From an uncultured Coriobacteriia bacterium (GTDB lineage Bacteria; Actinomycetota; Coriobacteriia; Anaerosomatales; PALSA-660): DNA of 36,815 nucleotides. Shown here in pieces: positions 26,840-36,600 of the stretch. Every line of letters begins with the position of its first letter. The first letter of the stretch is position 1. The notes under the pieces are model-generated. The model was given only the letters and a program-made list of their open reading frames with translations, made no database searches and was not told the origin of the DNA. The position numbers were made by a program, and so were the translations under genes. Location of the stretch: NCBI GenBank assembly GCA_903831865.1, contig CAIKZH010000076.1, positions 1 to 36,815 of the forward strand, written 5' to 3'.

Positions 26840-27232
26840 TCAGTCGACGAGCTCGAGGATCACCATCGGTGCGTTGTCGCCCTTGCGCGGTCCGAGCTTG
26901 AGGATGCGGGTGTAGCCGCCCGGACGCTCCGCGAAGCGGGGTCCGAGATCATGGATGACGCGATAGCTGAGCTCGAGATCGCGCTTCTCCGTCGCCGGGT
27001 TCAGCAGCTTCTTCTCGCCGCCGAGGGCGGCGATGATGAGGCGCCGGGAGTGCACGTCTCCCTGCTTGCCCCAGGTGATGATCCTGTCCACGAGAGGACG
27101 GACCTCCTTGGCGCGCGCCTCGGTCGTCTTGATGCGCTCGTTGACGAGCAGCGCGAGCGCGAGGCTGCGCAGCATCGCCTTCGTATGACTCGCGTCAGAG
27201 CCGAGCGCTCGGCCCTTCTTGAGGTGTCGCAT
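26840..27232 (-). CDS. rplQ: 50S ribosomal protein L17
   Basis: Large-subunit protein near the exit tunnel. The 130-residue product starts MRHLKKGRALGSDASHTKAM, the family signature, and ends in the PRKGDNAPMVILELVD segment. It is the last gene of the alpha operon, 15 bp after rpoA. Confidence 0.97.
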   Translation of the reverse strand: MRHLKKGRALGSDASHTKAMLRSLALALLVNERIKTTEARAKEVRPLVDRIITWGKQGDVHSRRLIIAALGGEKKLLNPATEKRDLELSYRVIHDLGPRFAERPGGYTRILKLGPRKGDNAPMVILELVD

Positions 27233-27247
27233 GTGCCGTCTTCTCCT

Positions 27248-28180
27248 CTAGCCCTTGAGCCCCAGGCCCATCTGCTGAAGCTTGTCCTTCACTTCTTCGA
27301 TGGACTTGGCGCCGAAGTTACGGATGTTGAGCAGGTCCGCCTCGGTGGTCTCCGTGAGCTGACCGATGGTGTTCACGCCCTGCCGCTTGAGGCAGTTGAA
27401 CGAGCGCACCGAGAGATCGAGATCCTCGATAGGCGTGTCAAGGATGGCCTCGCCCTCTTCCGGCAGGTCGGCGAAGGTGTCGCCGCCGAGGTCCGAGGAG
27501 GCGTGTGCCTCGAAGAGGGTCATGTGGTCGTTGATGATCCTCGCGGCACGGCCCACGGCGTCACCGGGATCGACCGCGCCGTTCGTCTCGACCTCCACCG
27601 TGAGCTTGTCGTAGTCCGTGCGCTGACCGACACGTGTGTTCTCCACCAGGTGCGTGCACCGCATGACCGGGCTGAACAGCGAGTCGACGGTGATGACTCC
27701 GAGCGGATCGTCAGCCCGCTTGTTGCGGTCCGCCGAGACATAACCCCGCCCGACCCCGACGCGTATCGACATCTCCAGCTTCGCGCCCTTGTCGAGCGTG
27801 GCGATGACCGCCTCGGGATTCACAAGATCGAACTCGGACGGGACCCGGAGGTCTGCGCCCGTGACGGTGGCCGGCCCGGAGGCGGTCAGCGTCGCGACGG
27901 CGTCCTCGCCGGTGCCGGTCTCGCGGAATACGAGCTGCTTGACGTTGAGGACTATGTCCGTCACGTCCTCGCGGACGCCGGGAACGGCGGTGAACTCGTG
28001 CTGTACGCCTTCGATCCGGATCGAGGTCGCGGCCGCACCCTGCAGGGACGACAGCAACACGCGGCGCATGCAGTTGCCCAAGGTATAGCCGAAGCCGCGC
28101 TCGAGTGGCTCCACGACGTAACGCGCGGTGCGCTCGTCGACAAGCTCTACCGAGACAGACGGCCTCATGAACTCTGTCAT
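27248..28180 (-). CDS. rpoA: RNA polymerase alpha subunit
   Basis: Dimerises to nucleate RNA polymerase assembly and contacts promoter UP elements and activators. The 310-residue protein has an N-terminal domain with FVVEPLERGFGYTLGNCMRR-like sequence (here YVVEPLERGFGYTLGN at about 21-36) and LSSLQGAAATSIRIEG, and a C-terminal helix-hairpin-helix domain (about 240-305) with SFNCLKRQGVNTIGQL and RNFGAKSIEEVKDKL. The length is normal. It lies between rpsD and rplQ. Confidence 0.97.
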   Translation of the reverse strand: MTEFMRPSVSVELVDERTARYVVEPLERGFGYTLGNCMRRVLLSSLQGAAATSIRIEGVQHEFTAVPGVREDVTDIVLNVKQLVFRETGTGEDAVATLTASGPATVTGADLRVPSEFDLVNPEAVIATLDKGAKLEMSIRVGVGRGYVSADRNKRADDPLGVITVDSLFSPVMRCTHLVENTRVGQRTDYDKLTVEVETNGAVDPGDAVGRAARIINDHMTLFEAHASSDLGGDTFADLPEEGEAILDTPIEDLDLSVRSFNCLKRQGVNTIGQLTETTEADLLNIRNFGAKSIEEVKDKLQQMGLGLKG

Positions 28181-28221
28181 CTAGATGGCCTCCTTGGCGG
28201 GGGTTCGATCATCGTGCAGGA

Positions 28222-28848
28222 CTACTTCGAGTAGAGCTCGACGATCAGCTGCTCGCGGACCGGCATGTCGATCTGGTCGCGCGTCGGCAGCCCGAGCACC
28301 TTGCCCTGCAGCTTCTCGACGTCGACCTGCAGCCACGCGGGCACCTCGACACGAGCCGAGGAGATGATGGCGGCCTTGACGACGGACAGGTCTCTCGCCT
28401 TCTCCGCCACCGTGACCATGTCGCCGAGACGGACGCGGTACGATGGGATGTTGACGCGCCGGCCGTTGACGAGCATGTGGTTGTGCCTCACCGTCTGGCG
28501 CGCCTCATCGCGGGAAGCCGCGAATCCGAGACGGTAGACGACGTTGTCGAGACGGCTCTCGAGCAGACGCAACAGGTTCTCGCCCGACTTGCCCTGCTGC
28601 TTGCTGGCGAGCGTGTAGTACGCACGGAACTGCTTCTCGAGCACGCCATAGGCGCGCTTGGCCTTCTGCTTCTCGCGAAGCTGCACTCTGTACTCGCTGT
28701 CACGCGGGCGCTTGCGCCCGGCCTGGCCGGGCGGGAAGGGGCGGCGCTCGACGCCGCACTTGTCGCTGTAGCAGCGATCACCCTTCAAGAAGAGCTTGAT
28801 GCCCTCACGACGGCAGAGTCGGCAGTCCGCGCCGGTATATCGTGCCAT
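28222..28848 (-). CDS. rpsD: 30S ribosomal protein S4, zinc-binding type
   Basis: Primary 16S rRNA binder that nucleates 30S assembly. The 208-residue product has four N-terminal cysteines (C9, C12, C26, C31) placed to bind zinc, and the S4 RNA-binding domain from about residue 97 ([20 protein letters not shown]). GGAGG-type ribosome site AAGGAGGG is upstream. It lies in the order rpsM-rpsK-rpsD-rpoA. Confidence 0.97.
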   Translation of the reverse strand: MARYTGADCRLCRREGIKLFLKGDRCYSDKCGVERRPFPPGQAGRKRPRDSEYRVQLREKQKAKRAYGVLEKQFRAYYTLASKQQGKSGENLLRLLESRLDNVVYRLGFAASRDEARQTVRHNHMLVNGRRVNIPSYRVRLGDMVTVAEKARDLSVVKAAIISSARVEVPAWLQVDVEKLQGKVLGLPTRDQIDMPVREQLIVELYSK

Positions 28849-28875
28849 CTTTACGAATCCCTCCTTGGGGAAAAG

Positions 28876-29283
28876 CTACACGCGGCGGCGCTTGCGCGGC
28901 CGGCAGCCGTTGTGCGGTATGGGTGTGCAGTCCTGGATGCTGGCGATCTCCAGGCCGGTGGCCTGGAGAGACCTGATGGCGGTCTCGCGACCGGAGCCAG
29001 GCCCCTTCGCGAACACAGAGATCTTGCGCATGCCGTGCTCCATCGCGTCCTTCGCACACTGCTCGGCGGCGAGTTGAGCGGCGAACGGCGTCGACTTTCT
29101 CGAGCCCTTGAAACCCACCTGACCGGCGCTGCGCCATGTGACGACGTTGCCCGCCGGATCCGTGATGCTGATGATCGTGTTGTTGAACGTGCTCTTGATG
29201 TGCGCCTGACCCACAGCGATGTTCTTGCGTTCGCTGCGCTTGACGCGGGTCTTGGCGGTCTTCTTCTTAGGGGCGGCTGCCAT
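28876..29283 (-). CDS. rpsK: 30S ribosomal protein S11
   Basis: Platform protein of the 30S subunit. The 135-residue product has a basic N-terminal tail ([18 protein letters not shown]), [20 protein letters not shown] and the conserved end [18 protein letters not shown]. It follows rpsM by 2 bp. Confidence 0.97.
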   Translation of the reverse strand: MAAAPKKKTAKTRVKRSERKNIAVGQAHIKSTFNNTIISITDPAGNVVTWRSAGQVGFKGSRKSTPFAAQLAAEQCAKDAMEHGMRKISVFAKGPGSGRETAIRSLQATGLEIASIQDCTPIPHNGCRPRKRRRV

Positions 29284-29285
29284 CG

Positions 29286-29660
29286 CTACTTTGCCTTCTT
29301 CCTCGCACCGATCTGGCGGCGCGGGCCTTTACGCGTCCGGGCATTGGTATGCGTCCGCTGGCCCCTTACGGGCAGGCCTCTGCGATGCCGCAGACCGCGA
29401 TAGCAGCCGATCTCCATGAGCCGCTTGATGTTCTGGCTCACCTCGCGACGCAGGTCGCCTTCGACCTTCACGTTGCGGTCGATGTACTCACGGAGGCGGA
29501 CTACTTCCTCCTCCGTGAGGTTGCGTACGCGCGTGTCCGGGTTGATCCCCGTCTCGCGCAGCACCTTCTGGCTGGTCGTCAGACCGATGCCGAAGATATA
29601 GGTGAGGCCGATCTCCACACGCTTCTCGCGCGGCAGGTCGACACCGGAAATGCGAGCCAA
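29286..29660 (-). CDS. rpsM: 30S ribosomal protein S13
   Basis: Head protein of the 30S subunit that forms bridges to the 50S subunit and touches P-site tRNA. The 124-residue product starts [20 protein letters not shown] and contains [19 protein letters not shown] and the basic end [15 protein letters not shown]. It lies 28 bp after rpmJ. Confidence 0.97.
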   Translation of the reverse strand: MARISGVDLPREKRVEIGLTYIFGIGLTTSQKVLRETGINPDTRVRNLTEEEVVRLREYIDRNVKVEGDLRREVSQNIKRLMEIGCYRGLRHRRGLPVRGQRTHTNARTRKGPRRQIGARKKAK

Positions 29661-29688
29661 AGTCGTCTCTCCTTATGGATGTTGCGGG

Positions 29689-29802
29689 TCAGCCCTGCCG
29701 CTGCTTGTGGCGCGGGTTCTCGCAGATCACGAGCACGCGACCATGGCGGCGGACCACCTTGCACTTCTCGCAGATCCTCTTCACAGAGGGTCGTACCTTC
29801 AT
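29689..29802 (-). CDS. rpmJ: 50S ribosomal protein L36, zinc-binding type
   Basis: A 37-residue protein beginning [20 protein letters not shown] and ending PRHKQRQG. The zinc ligands C11, C14, C27 and H32 are all present, so this is the zinc-containing form. It lies in its usual place between infA and rpsM. AGGA is found about a dozen bases before the ATG. Confidence 0.96.
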   Translation of the reverse strand: MKVRPSVKRICEKCKVVRRHGRVLVICENPRHKQRQG

Positions 29803-29923
29803 CTTGTCCCAATCCTCGCAGGAATGCGTTCATTCTTTATGTGCACACCCAGCCGCAGGTGCGAGTTGTCGCGCTCAAATCCACGCCGCCGGGTGTGTCC
29901 GGTGTCGGTCGACGAGCGTGGTT

Positions 29924-30145
29924 CTACTTGTAGCGGTAGGTGATACGTCCTCGAGTCAGATCGTAAGGAGACAGCTCGACCACCACCCGATCACCGGGCA
30001 GGATCCTGATGTAGTGCATGCGCATCTTGCCGGAGATATGCGCAAGCACCTTGTGCCCATTCTCCAACTCGACACGGAACATCGCATTGGGGAGGGGCTC
30101 CACCACGGTGCCCTCCATCTCGATGGCGTCTTCGCGCTTGACCAA
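29924..30145 (-). CDS. infA: Translation initiation factor IF-1, TTG start
   Basis: Binds the ribosomal A site during initiation. The 73-residue OB-fold protein reads [20 protein letters not shown] and ends [15 protein letters not shown], the family end. The start is TTG at 30145 with AAGGAGA seven bases upstream. Extending to the in-frame ATG at 30265 would add 40 residues with no counterpart in IF-1 and would overlap map. A 121-bp gap before rpmJ shows only a small hairpin (GAATG-CATTC) and no gene. Confidence 0.94.
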   Translation of the reverse strand: MVKREDAIEMEGTVVEPLPNAMFRVELENGHKVLAHISGKMRMHYIRILPGDRVVVELSPYDLTRGRITYRYK

Positions 30146-30188
30146 ACAGGTCTCCTTCAGCCCTCGGGTCATTGAGCCGCAAACGGGA

Positions 30189-30217
30189 AGTATACCAACA
30201 CGCCCCGAGCGCGTCCA
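30189..30217 (-). promoter_or_regulatory. Internal promoter before infA
   Basis: On the minus strand a -10 box TATACT (30194-30189) preceded by an extended TGG, a 17-bp spacer and a -35-like TGGACG (30217-30212) lie in the gap between map and infA. It could drive infA-rpmJ-rpsM-rpsK-rpsD-rpoA-rplQ independently of the spc genes. The inferred start is at about 30182. Confidence 0.6.
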
Positions 30218-30233
30218 TACGACGTCCGCACAC

Positions 30234-30980
30234 TCACTCTTCGGTAAGGATCCAGGGTCCGTCATCCGTGATTGCGACGGTGTGCTCGAAATGCGCGGAC
30301 AGAGTGCCGTCCGCCGTCACCACCGTCCAACCGTCGCCGAGCTGCCGGACCGCTGCTCCGCCCGCGTTCACCATGGGCTCGATGGCCAGGACCATCCCCG
30401 ACAGGAGCGTCGGGCCCTTGCCGGCGATGCCGTAGTTGGGGACCTGCGGGTCCTCATGCATATTGCGCCCGATCCCGTGGCCCACGTACTCACGCACGAT
30501 CGAGAACCCCGCGCCCTCGGCCACGGACTGCACGGCCGCGCCGATATCTTGGAGCCTGCTCCCCGGGCGGCATCTGTCGATGCCGGCGAACAGACTCTTC
30601 TCCGTCGCATCGAGAAGACGCCGGGCCTCGTCGGAGACAGTCCCGACGCGGAACGTGCGGGCGCTGTCGCCCACGTATCCGTCGACGATGGCACCGACGT
30701 CGATCGAGATGACATCGCCTTCCGCGAGCCGGGTGCGGCCCGGGATGCCGTGTACGACCTGCTGGTTGCGGGACGCGCAGATCGTCGCCGGAAAGCCATG
30801 GTAGCCGAGGAACGCAGCCTTGCCTCCGGCGGCCTCGATGACCGCCACCGCCACCTCGTCGAGTTCGGCGGTGGTCACGCCGGGTGCCACGGCGTCGCCG
30901 ACGGAGCGCAGCGCACGAGCCGTGACCCGGCCCGCCTCACGCATCGTCTCCAATTCGGCTCGAGAACGCCGGACGATCAC
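30234..30980 (-). CDS. map: Methionine aminopeptidase, type I
   Basis: Removes the initiator methionine from new proteins. The 248-residue enzyme has all five metal ligands, Asp94, Asp105, His168, Glu201 and Glu232, and the substrate-contact His77. The length fits type Ia without an N-terminal extension. It lies 9 bp after adk in the conserved secY-adk-map-infA order. Confidence 0.97.
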   Translation of the reverse strand: MIVRRSRAELETMREAGRVTARALRSVGDAVAPGVTTAELDEVAVAVIEAAGGKAAFLGYHGFPATICASRNQQVVHGIPGRTRLAEGDVISIDVGAIVDGYVGDSARTFRVGTVSDEARRLLDATEKSLFAGIDRCRPGSRLQDIGAAVQSVAEGAGFSIVREYVGHGIGRNMHEDPQVPNYGIAGKGPTLLSGMVLAIEPMVNAGGAAVRQLGDGWTVVTADGTLSAHFEHTVAITDDGPWILTEE

Positions 30981-30989
30981 TCGATGCGC

Positions 30990-31637
30990 CTACTCTCCTC
31001 GGAGGATCGAGGTCACGTCGACGAAAACGTCGTCCGGATCACGATCGCCGTCGACGACCCGGAGCAGTCCCCTGCCGCGGTAGTACTCGACCAGCGGCGC
31101 GGTGTTGCGCTCGTACACGTCGAGGCGGTTGGTGACCGTTCCGACGGTATCGTCGTCTCTCTGGTAGACCTCGCCGCCGCATCCGTCGCACTTGCCGTCG
31201 ACACTCGGACGATCGGTGAGCACGTTGTAGATCCGCCCGCATGCGCGACACTGGCGGCGAGCGGTGAGCCGCTCGACCAGAGCGCTCTTGGGCACGTCGA
31301 CAAGCACCACCGCGTCCAGCGCCCTGCCCATGGATGCGAGGGCATCGCCGAGCGCGTCCGCCTGCGGCACGGTGCGGGGGAATCCGTCGAGGATGAAGCC
31401 GCGTGCGCAGTCGGGCTGCTGCAGCCGCTCCTTGACGATCCCGATCGTCACCTCGTCGGGCACGAGCTCTCCCGAGTCCATGTAGCGCTTGGCCTCGAGC
31501 CCGAGGGCGGTGCCGTCGGCGACAGCCTTGCGGAAGATGTCGCCTGTCGAGATGTGCGGAAGACCGAACTCCTCCACCATCTTCGCAGCCTGTGTGCCCT
31601 TGCCGGCCCCTGGCGCGCCGAGAAGAACGACGTTCAT
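30990..31637 (-). CDS. adk: Adenylate kinase, zinc-LID long form
   Basis: Interconverts ATP, AMP and ADP. The 215-residue enzyme has the P-loop GAPGAGKGT (7-15), FILDGFPRT and a long LID domain with four cysteines (C130, C133, C150, C153) that form a zinc site. GGGAGGCACCC precedes the ATG. It lies between secY and map. Confidence 0.97.
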   Translation of the reverse strand: MNVVLLGAPGAGKGTQAAKMVEEFGLPHISTGDIFRKAVADGTALGLEAKRYMDSGELVPDEVTIGIVKERLQQPDCARGFILDGFPRTVPQADALGDALASMGRALDAVVLVDVPKSALVERLTARRQCRACGRIYNVLTDRPSVDGKCDGCGGEVYQRDDDTVGTVTNRLDVYERNTAPLVEYYRGRGLLRVVDGDRDPDDVFVDVTSILRGE

Positions 31638-31704
31638 GGGTGCCTCCCTAGAGTCGACTCCGGGGTCGCCGATGGCGCCGCCGGCCTCGACCTGCCTGTC
31701 CGAC

Positions 31705-32979
31705 CTACTTGAAGAAGCCGTCGTAATGCCGCATCTTCAGCTGGCTCTCCAGCTGCGTCATCGTCTCCAGCGCGACGCCCACCATGATCAGCAGCGAGGT
31801 GCCGCCGAACTGCTGAAGCAGCGTGACGTTCGTCTGCTGGAACAGGATGGTCGGCACGACGGCGACCGCAGCGAGGAAGAGCGCCCCCGGCAGCGTGATC
31901 CGGTTGATCACATGCTCGACGTAGGTGGCCGTCGCCTTGCCCGGCCTCACGCCGGGAATGAAGCCGCCCTGCTTGCGAAGGTTGTCCGCCAGGTCGATCG
32001 GGTTGAAGACCAAGGCCGTGTAGAAGTACGTGAAGAAGACGATCAGCACGGCCTGGAGCGACCAGTTGAGTGGACCCTTCGCGAGAAGGTTGCCGAAGTT
32101 CCTCAGCCATACGACGTTCGAGAAGCTCGCGAGAACGGTGGGGAAGTTGAGCACGGAACTCGCAAAGATGATCGGGATGACGTTCGCGGCGTTCAGCTTG
32201 AGAGGGATGTAAGTGCCCACCCCACCGAAGACCTTACGGCCGACGACCCGCTTCGCGTACTGCACGGGGACGCGGCGCTGGGCACGCTCCATGTAGACGA
32301 TCGCGATCACGACCCCGAACGCAGCGATGAGGATGACAACGGCCCAGTACCACTGGCCGAGTTGCAGCGCCTGCACCAGGGTCTGCGGAAAGCGCGACAC
32401 GATGTTCACGAAGATGATGAGCGACATCCCGTTGCCGATGCCTCGCTGCGTGATCAGCTCGCCCATCCACATGATGAACGCAGTGCCGGCCATCAGGCTG
32501 AGGAAGATGAGGATGCGGGTGAGCCAGTCGAACCCGGCTGCCGGCAGAGCTCCCGCCTGGATCAGCAGCGACTGGAAGGTCGCGATCAGTCCGACCGACT
32601 CGACGAAACCGAGCCCGAGGGTCACGTAACGGGTGATCTGGATGATCTTGCGCTGGCCGGTCTCCCCCTCCTTGGACCACTGCTCCAGCTTGGGTATCAC
32701 CGCCTGCAGCAGCTGCATGATGATCGACGCGGTGATGTAGGGCATGATGCCCAGAGCGAATACCGCGAAGGTCTGCAGCGCGCCGCCGGCGAACAGGTTC
32801 AGCAGGCCGAATGCCGCCGTCTTGCTCGCCGCCTCGGTCAGGGCCGCGATCATCGGAGCCGTCACACCTGGCACCGGCACATGCGCACCGACGCGGTAGA
32901 GGGCGAGGATGCCCAGCGTGAAGAGGATCTTCTTCCGCAGGTCGGGAACGCGGAACGCGTTGGCAAGTGCCTGGAACAT
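31705..32979 (-). CDS. secY: Preprotein translocase channel subunit SecY
   Basis: Central pore of the Sec translocon in the cytoplasmic membrane. The 424-residue protein starts MFQALANAFRVPDLRKKILF and has about ten hydrophobic segments, with the plug region GLLNLFAGGALQTFAVFALG and the cytoplasmic loop GGFIPGVRPGKATATYVEHV. It lies 2 bp after rplO. Confidence 0.97.
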   Translation of the reverse strand: MFQALANAFRVPDLRKKILFTLGILALYRVGAHVPVPGVTAPMIAALTEAASKTAAFGLLNLFAGGALQTFAVFALGIMPYITASIIMQLLQAVIPKLEQWSKEGETGQRKIIQITRYVTLGLGFVESVGLIATFQSLLIQAGALPAAGFDWLTRILIFLSLMAGTAFIMWMGELITQRGIGNGMSLIIFVNIVSRFPQTLVQALQLGQWYWAVVILIAAFGVVIAIVYMERAQRRVPVQYAKRVVGRKVFGGVGTYIPLKLNAANVIPIIFASSVLNFPTVLASFSNVVWLRNFGNLLAKGPLNWSLQAVLIVFFTYFYTALVFNPIDLADNLRKQGGFIPGVRPGKATATYVEHVINRITLPGALFLAAVAVVPTILFQQTNVTLLQQFGGTSLLIMVGVALETMTQLESQLKMRHYDGFFK

Positions 32980-32981
32980 GG

Positions 32982-33422
32982 CTACTCGACCGTCCCGCCG
33001 GCGGCCTCGATCTTGGTCCGCGCGGTCCCGGAGAGCTTGTCCACCCGCACGGTGAGCTTCTTCGTCAGCTCGCCATCGCCGAGCACCTTGACCGCCGCGC
33101 TCGCGGACTTGATGACGCCCTTGTCCTTGAGAGTGGCGGCATCGACGACGTCGCCGTCAGCGTAGAGCCCGTCGAGCCGGCCCACGTTGACCACGTCGAA
33201 CTCCTGGCGCCAGTGGTTGGTGAAGCCGGGCAGCTTCGGCAGGCGCATCGCGAGCGGCGTCTGCCCGCCCTCGAACCCCGGTGCCTTCGTGCCGCCCGCG
33301 CGGGAGCCTTGTCCCTTGTCGCCGCGACCGGAGCGGCCGCCGTGCCCCGAGCCATGACCGCGGCCGACACGCTTGCGGTCCTTGCGCGACCCCGGAGCCG
33401 GGGAAAGGTCATTCAGCTGCAT
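32982..33422 (-). CDS. rplO: 50S ribosomal protein L15
   Basis: Late-assembly large-subunit protein. The 146-residue product starts MQLNDLSPAPGSRKDRKRVG with a Gly/Arg-rich tail (GRGHGSGHGGRSGRGDKGQG). The ATG at 33422 has AAGAAGGAG nine bases upstream; an in-frame GTG at 33449 would place that ribosome site inside the gene. It follows rpmD after 118 bp, in which only a leader-like stretch was seen. Confidence 0.96.
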   Translation of the reverse strand: MQLNDLSPAPGSRKDRKRVGRGHGSGHGGRSGRGDKGQGSRAGGTKAPGFEGGQTPLAMRLPKLPGFTNHWRQEFDVVNVGRLDGLYADGDVVDAATLKDKGVIKSASAAVKVLGDGELTKKLTVRVDKLSGTARTKIEAAGGTVE

Positions 33423-33540
33423 CTGTGGTATCTCCTTCTTGGTCGCCACCGGGACGCTGCCCGGTCACCGGCCGCTCGCCGCCGGCAGACTGTCGAGACA
33501 TCTTAGAGCAAGACGTGCATTGTCGTTCGAGCCTGCGTCG

Positions 33541-33735
33541 CTAGATCTCTTCCACCTTCACCAGGTGACGCACCTTGTGCAGCATGCCACGGACCGCGGG
33601 CGTGTCGATCTGCTCCACGGTGTCGTGCATGCGCTTGATACCGAGGGCACGGACCGTCTGCCGCTGGTCGCGCGGAAGGCCGATCCCGCTGCGGATCTGT
33701 GTGACGCGCAGGGTCTTCGCGGTGCTCGCGCTCAT
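33541..33735 (-). CDS. rpmD: 50S ribosomal protein L30
   Basis: Short large-subunit protein of 64 residues with the core LRVTQIRSGIGLPRDQRQTV and RALGIKRMHDTV. It lies 3 bp after rpsE, as is usual in the spc operon. Confidence 0.96.
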   Translation of the reverse strand: MSASTAKTLRVTQIRSGIGLPRDQRQTVRALGIKRMHDTVEQIDTPAVRGMLHKVRHLVKVEEI

Positions 33736-33738
33736 CGC

Positions 33739-34248
33739 CTACTCCTCCCAGCCGAATACCTGGCCGACGGTCTTGCCGCGGCGACGGGCGATGTCGGCAG
33801 CGCTCGTGACGCTCTGCAGGCCCTGAGCGGCCGCCTTCACCATGTTGAGCGCGTTGTCGGAGCCGAGCGACTTCGACAGGATGTCGGTCACGCCGGCGAG
33901 CTCCAGCAGGGCGCGCACCGGACCACCGGCGATGATGCCGGTACCGGGAGCGGCGGGCTTCAGGAGGACCCTGCCCGCGCCGAACCTCCCCATGATCGCG
34001 TGCGGGATGGTCCCGTCGATGATCGGCACCTTGAACATGTTCTTCTTCGCGTCCTCGACGCCCTTCTTGATGGCGACGGGGACCTCGGCGGACTTGCCCA
34101 TGCCGACGCCCACGTTGCCGCTGCCGTCGCCGACGACCACGAGAGCCGTCAGCGAGAAGCGACGCCCGCCCTTGACGACCTTCGAGACTCGGTTGATGTA
34201 GACGACCTTCTCCTGCAGCTCCGAGACCGGAGCGAAGTTGCGTGCCAT
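33739..34248 (-). CDS. rpsE: 30S ribosomal protein S5
   Basis: Decoding-fidelity protein near the mRNA entry site. The 169-residue product has the N-terminal double-stranded-RNA-binding fold with [20 protein letters not shown] and the C-terminal fold with [29 protein letters not shown] precedes the ATG. Confidence 0.97.
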   Translation of the reverse strand: MARNFAPVSELQEKVVYINRVSKVVKGGRRFSLTALVVVGDGSGNVGVGMGKSAEVPVAIKKGVEDAKKNMFKVPIIDGTIPHAIMGRFGAGRVLLKPAAPGTGIIAGGPVRALLELAGVTDILSKSLGSDNALNMVKAAAQGLQSVTSAADIARRRGKTVGQVFGWEE

Positions 34249-34262
34249 GCTTGTGGTCCTCT

Positions 34263-34631
34263 CTAGAACTTCAGCCCGGCCTCGCGGGCCCCGTCGGCCA
34301 CCGCCCGGACACGACCGTGGTAGAGCCGGCCACCGCGGTCGAACACGACCTCGGTGAATCCCTTCTCGAGGGCACGGCGCCCGATCGCGAGACCGACCGC
34401 CTTCGCCGCCTCGGTGTTGCTGCCGAGCTTGACCGTCGGTCGCACCTCGACGTCGAGCGTGGATGCCGACGCCAGGGTGACTCCTGACACGTCGTCGATG
34501 ATCTGCGCATAGATGTTGGCGTTGCTGCGCGTGACGCGCAGCCGTGGCCGGACGGCTGTCCCGGACACTTTGCCCCGCACTCGGCGCTGCCGCCGGGCGA
34601 GCTTGAACGCCTTCGCCTTGAGGTTGTCCAT
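34263..34631 (-). CDS. rplR: 50S ribosomal protein L18
   Basis: Binds 5S rRNA together with L5. The 122-residue product has [39 protein letters not shown] and the end [20 protein letters not shown]. The ATG at 34631 follows AAGGAG; a longer open frame upstream belongs to a shadow of rplF. Confidence 0.97.
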   Translation of the reverse strand: MDNLKAKAFKLARRQRRVRGKVSGTAVRPRLRVTRSNANIYAQIIDDVSGVTLASASTLDVEVRPTVKLGSNTEAAKAVGLAIGRRALEKGFTEVVFDRGGRLYHGRVRAVADGAREAGLKF

Positions 34632-34650
34632 GCTTGCTCCTTCAGCCCCT

Positions 34651-35187
34651 TTACTTCGCGGTCTTGCCGAGCTTGCGGCGGACTCGCTCGCCCTCGTAGC
34701 GAACGCCTTTGCCCTTGTAGGGCTCGGGCGGACGCCACCTGCGGATCTCGGAGGCGACCTGTCCCACTCTCTGCTTGTCGATCCCTCGCACGGTGACGCG
34801 CGTCGGGGCGGGCACCTCGAACGTGATGCCCTCCTCGGCCTTGATGAAGACCGGGTGACTGAACCCGAGCGCCATCTGAAGGTCGCGACCCTTGAGCTCG
34901 GCCCGGTAGCCGACGCCCACGATCTCGAGGTTCTTGCTGTAGCCGTCCGAGACACCGATGACCATGTTCGCCAACAGCGAGCGCGTCAGACCGTGCAGCG
35001 CGCGGTGCTGCCGCGCGTCACTCGGACGGGTGACGCTCATCACGTCATTGTCGAGCGCGATGCTCATGTCGGGATGGAACTCCTGCGTCAGCGTGCCCTT
35101 CGGCCCCTTCACGGTGACCTTCGAGCCCGCGATATCCACCTCGACCCCGGACGGGACCGGGATGGGCTGCTTGCCGATTCGAGACAC
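34651..35187 (-). CDS. rplF: 50S ribosomal protein L6
   Basis: Large-subunit protein near the factor-binding centre. The 178-residue product starts [20 protein letters not shown] and has the signature [19 protein letters not shown] near the C-terminus. GGAAAGGAG lies before the ATG. Confidence 0.97.
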   Translation of the reverse strand: MSRIGKQPIPVPSGVEVDIAGSKVTVKGPKGTLTQEFHPDMSIALDNDVMSVTRPSDARQHRALHGLTRSLLANMVIGVSDGYSKNLEIVGVGYRAELKGRDLQMALGFSHPVFIKAEEGITFEVPAPTRVTVRGIDKQRVGQVASEIRRWRPPEPYKGKGVRYEGERVRRKLGKTAK

Positions 35188-35216
35188 GGCGTGTGCTCCT
35201 TTCCTTGTCCTGTCCG

Positions 35217-35615
35217 CTACCAGACGTAGGCGATGACTTCGCCGCCGACACCGATCTTCTTCGCGCGCTTCTCGGTCATGACGCCCTTCGACGTAGAGAT
35301 GACCGCGATCCCGAGCCCGCCGAGGACCCGCGGAAGCTCGTCCTTCTTGGCGTACACGCGCAACCCCGGCTTGCTGATCCGCCGGATGCCCGTGATGACC
35401 CGCTCCTTCTTTGGACCGTACTTGAGCGCCAGCGTGAGGACCGGCTGGACCTCGCCCGGCACGACCTCGTACTCAGAGACGTAGCCCTCCTCCTTGAGGA
35501 TGCGGGCGATCTCGACGAGCTTCTTGGATGACGGCATGGACACCGTGCCCATGAACGCTGAGTTGGCGTTCCGGATGCGGGTCAGCATGTCCGCGATAGG
35601 GTCAGTCATGCTCAT
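35217..35615 (-). CDS. rpsH: 30S ribosomal protein S8
   Basis: 16S rRNA central-domain binder, known in E. coli to regulate its own operon. The 132-residue product starts [20 protein letters not shown] and has [16 protein letters not shown] and the end [14 protein letters not shown] sits eight bases before the ATG at 35615, so that start is preferred over the second ATG two codons later. A 108-bp gap with a perfect hairpin separates it from rpsN. Confidence 0.97.
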   Translation of the reverse strand: MSMTDPIADMLTRIRNANSAFMGTVSMPSSKKLVEIARILKEEGYVSEYEVVPGEVQPVLTLALKYGPKKERVITGIRRISKPGLRVYAKKDELPRVLGGLGIAVISTSKGVMTEKRAKKIGVGGEVIAYVW

Positions 35616-35702
35616 GTTGGATGCCTCCTATGGTTCGTTTCCAAGCACCTTCGGTCCGACCGGTTCGCGCGCACCCATGGCACGCACGCCTGGCCGACCG
35701 CC

Positions 35703-35723
35703 GGCCGCAGACTCCCTGCGGCC
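35703..35723 (-). promoter_or_regulatory. Hairpin between rpsN and rpsH
   Basis: Directly after the rpsN stop codon a perfect 8-bp stem, GGCCGCAG and CTGCGGCC, closes a 5-nt loop. It stands inside the operon, about 90 nt before rpsH. It could protect an mRNA end, attenuate transcription or be a protein-binding leader; no U-run follows. Confidence 0.45.
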
Positions 35724-35909
35724 CTACCAGCTCGCCTTGCGAACGCCGGGGATCTCACCCTTGTTGGCCAACTCGCGAAGACACACGCGGCACAGGCCGA
35801 ACTGGCGGTAGAAGGCGCGGGGGCGGCCGCAGCGGCTGCAGCGATTGACGCCCCTCGCCGAGAACTTGGGCGTGCGCTTCGCCTTCGCGATCATGGACTT
35901 CTTGGCCAT
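35724..35909 (-). CDS. rpsN: 30S ribosomal protein S14, zinc-binding short form
   Basis: The 61-residue type-Z S14 with zinc ligands C24, C27, C40 and C43 ([20 protein letters not shown]). It starts [20 protein letters not shown] with AGGAGGAAG before the ATG. It lies between rplE and rpsH. Confidence 0.97.
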   Translation of the reverse strand: MAKKSMIAKAKRTPKFSARGVNRCSRCGRPRAFYRQFGLCRVCLRELANKGEIPGVRKASW

Positions 35910-35963
35910 CTGCTCTTCCTCCTGGTGGTCGTGCCGTCGAGGCGTCGACCCTGCTTCGCCCGG

Positions 35964-36509
35964 TTACTGCCTTCTGAAAGGGAACGAGAAAGACCCGAGC
36001 AGTGCTCGGCACTCGGGATCGGTCCTGGCCGTCGTGACGAACGTGATGTCCATCCCGCGGGTCCGGTCGACCTTGTCGTAGTCGATCTCGGGGAATATCA
36101 ACTGTTCATCGACGCCCATGGAGTAGTTCCCACGGCCGTCGAACGAGTCCGGGTTGATGCCGCGGAAGTCGCGTATGCGCGGAAGCGCGGTGGCCAGAAG
36201 CCTGTCCATGAACTCCCACATGCGGTCGCCGCGCAGCGTCACTTTCGCGCCGATCGGCATGCCTTTGCGGATCTTGAACCCGGCGATCGACTTCTTCGCC
36301 CGCGTGATCATCGGCTGCTGCCCGGTGATGATGCGCAGGTCCTCGACCGCGGAGTCCAGGAGCTTCGTGTCCTGAGAGGCGCCACCGACGCCCATGTTCA
36401 CCACGATCTTGTCGAAGCGCGGGACCTGGTTCACGTTGCCGTACTCGAGGTCGGCCATGAGCTTCGGCACGACCTCGTCTCGGTACTTGTCCTTCAGTCT
36501 CGGAGCCAC
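35964..36509 (-). CDS. rplE: 50S ribosomal protein L5
   Basis: Binds 5S rRNA and contacts the P-site tRNA and the 30S head. The 181-residue product has [40 protein letters not shown] and [26 protein letters not shown] lies before the ATG. Confidence 0.97.
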   Translation of the reverse strand: MAPRLKDKYRDEVVPKLMADLEYGNVNQVPRFDKIVVNMGVGGASQDTKLLDSAVEDLRIITGQQPMITRAKKSIAGFKIRKGMPIGAKVTLRGDRMWEFMDRLLATALPRIRDFRGINPDSFDGRGNYSMGVDEQLIFPEIDYDKVDRTRGMDITFVTTARTDPECRALLGSFSFPFRRQ

Positions 36510-36600
36510 TTCTCAAGTCCTTTCATGACTTCGTTCTCGTCGGGCGCCGGATTGCCGACCCGGCGTCACTTGTCTCGTCGCCCGCAGAAGTCGCGCGGGT

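Noticed and set aside
29924-30265. IF-1 with a 40-residue N-terminal extension from an upstream ATG
   Set aside because: The extension has no counterpart in IF-1, would overlap map, and contains the promoter and the AAGGAG site of the TTG start.
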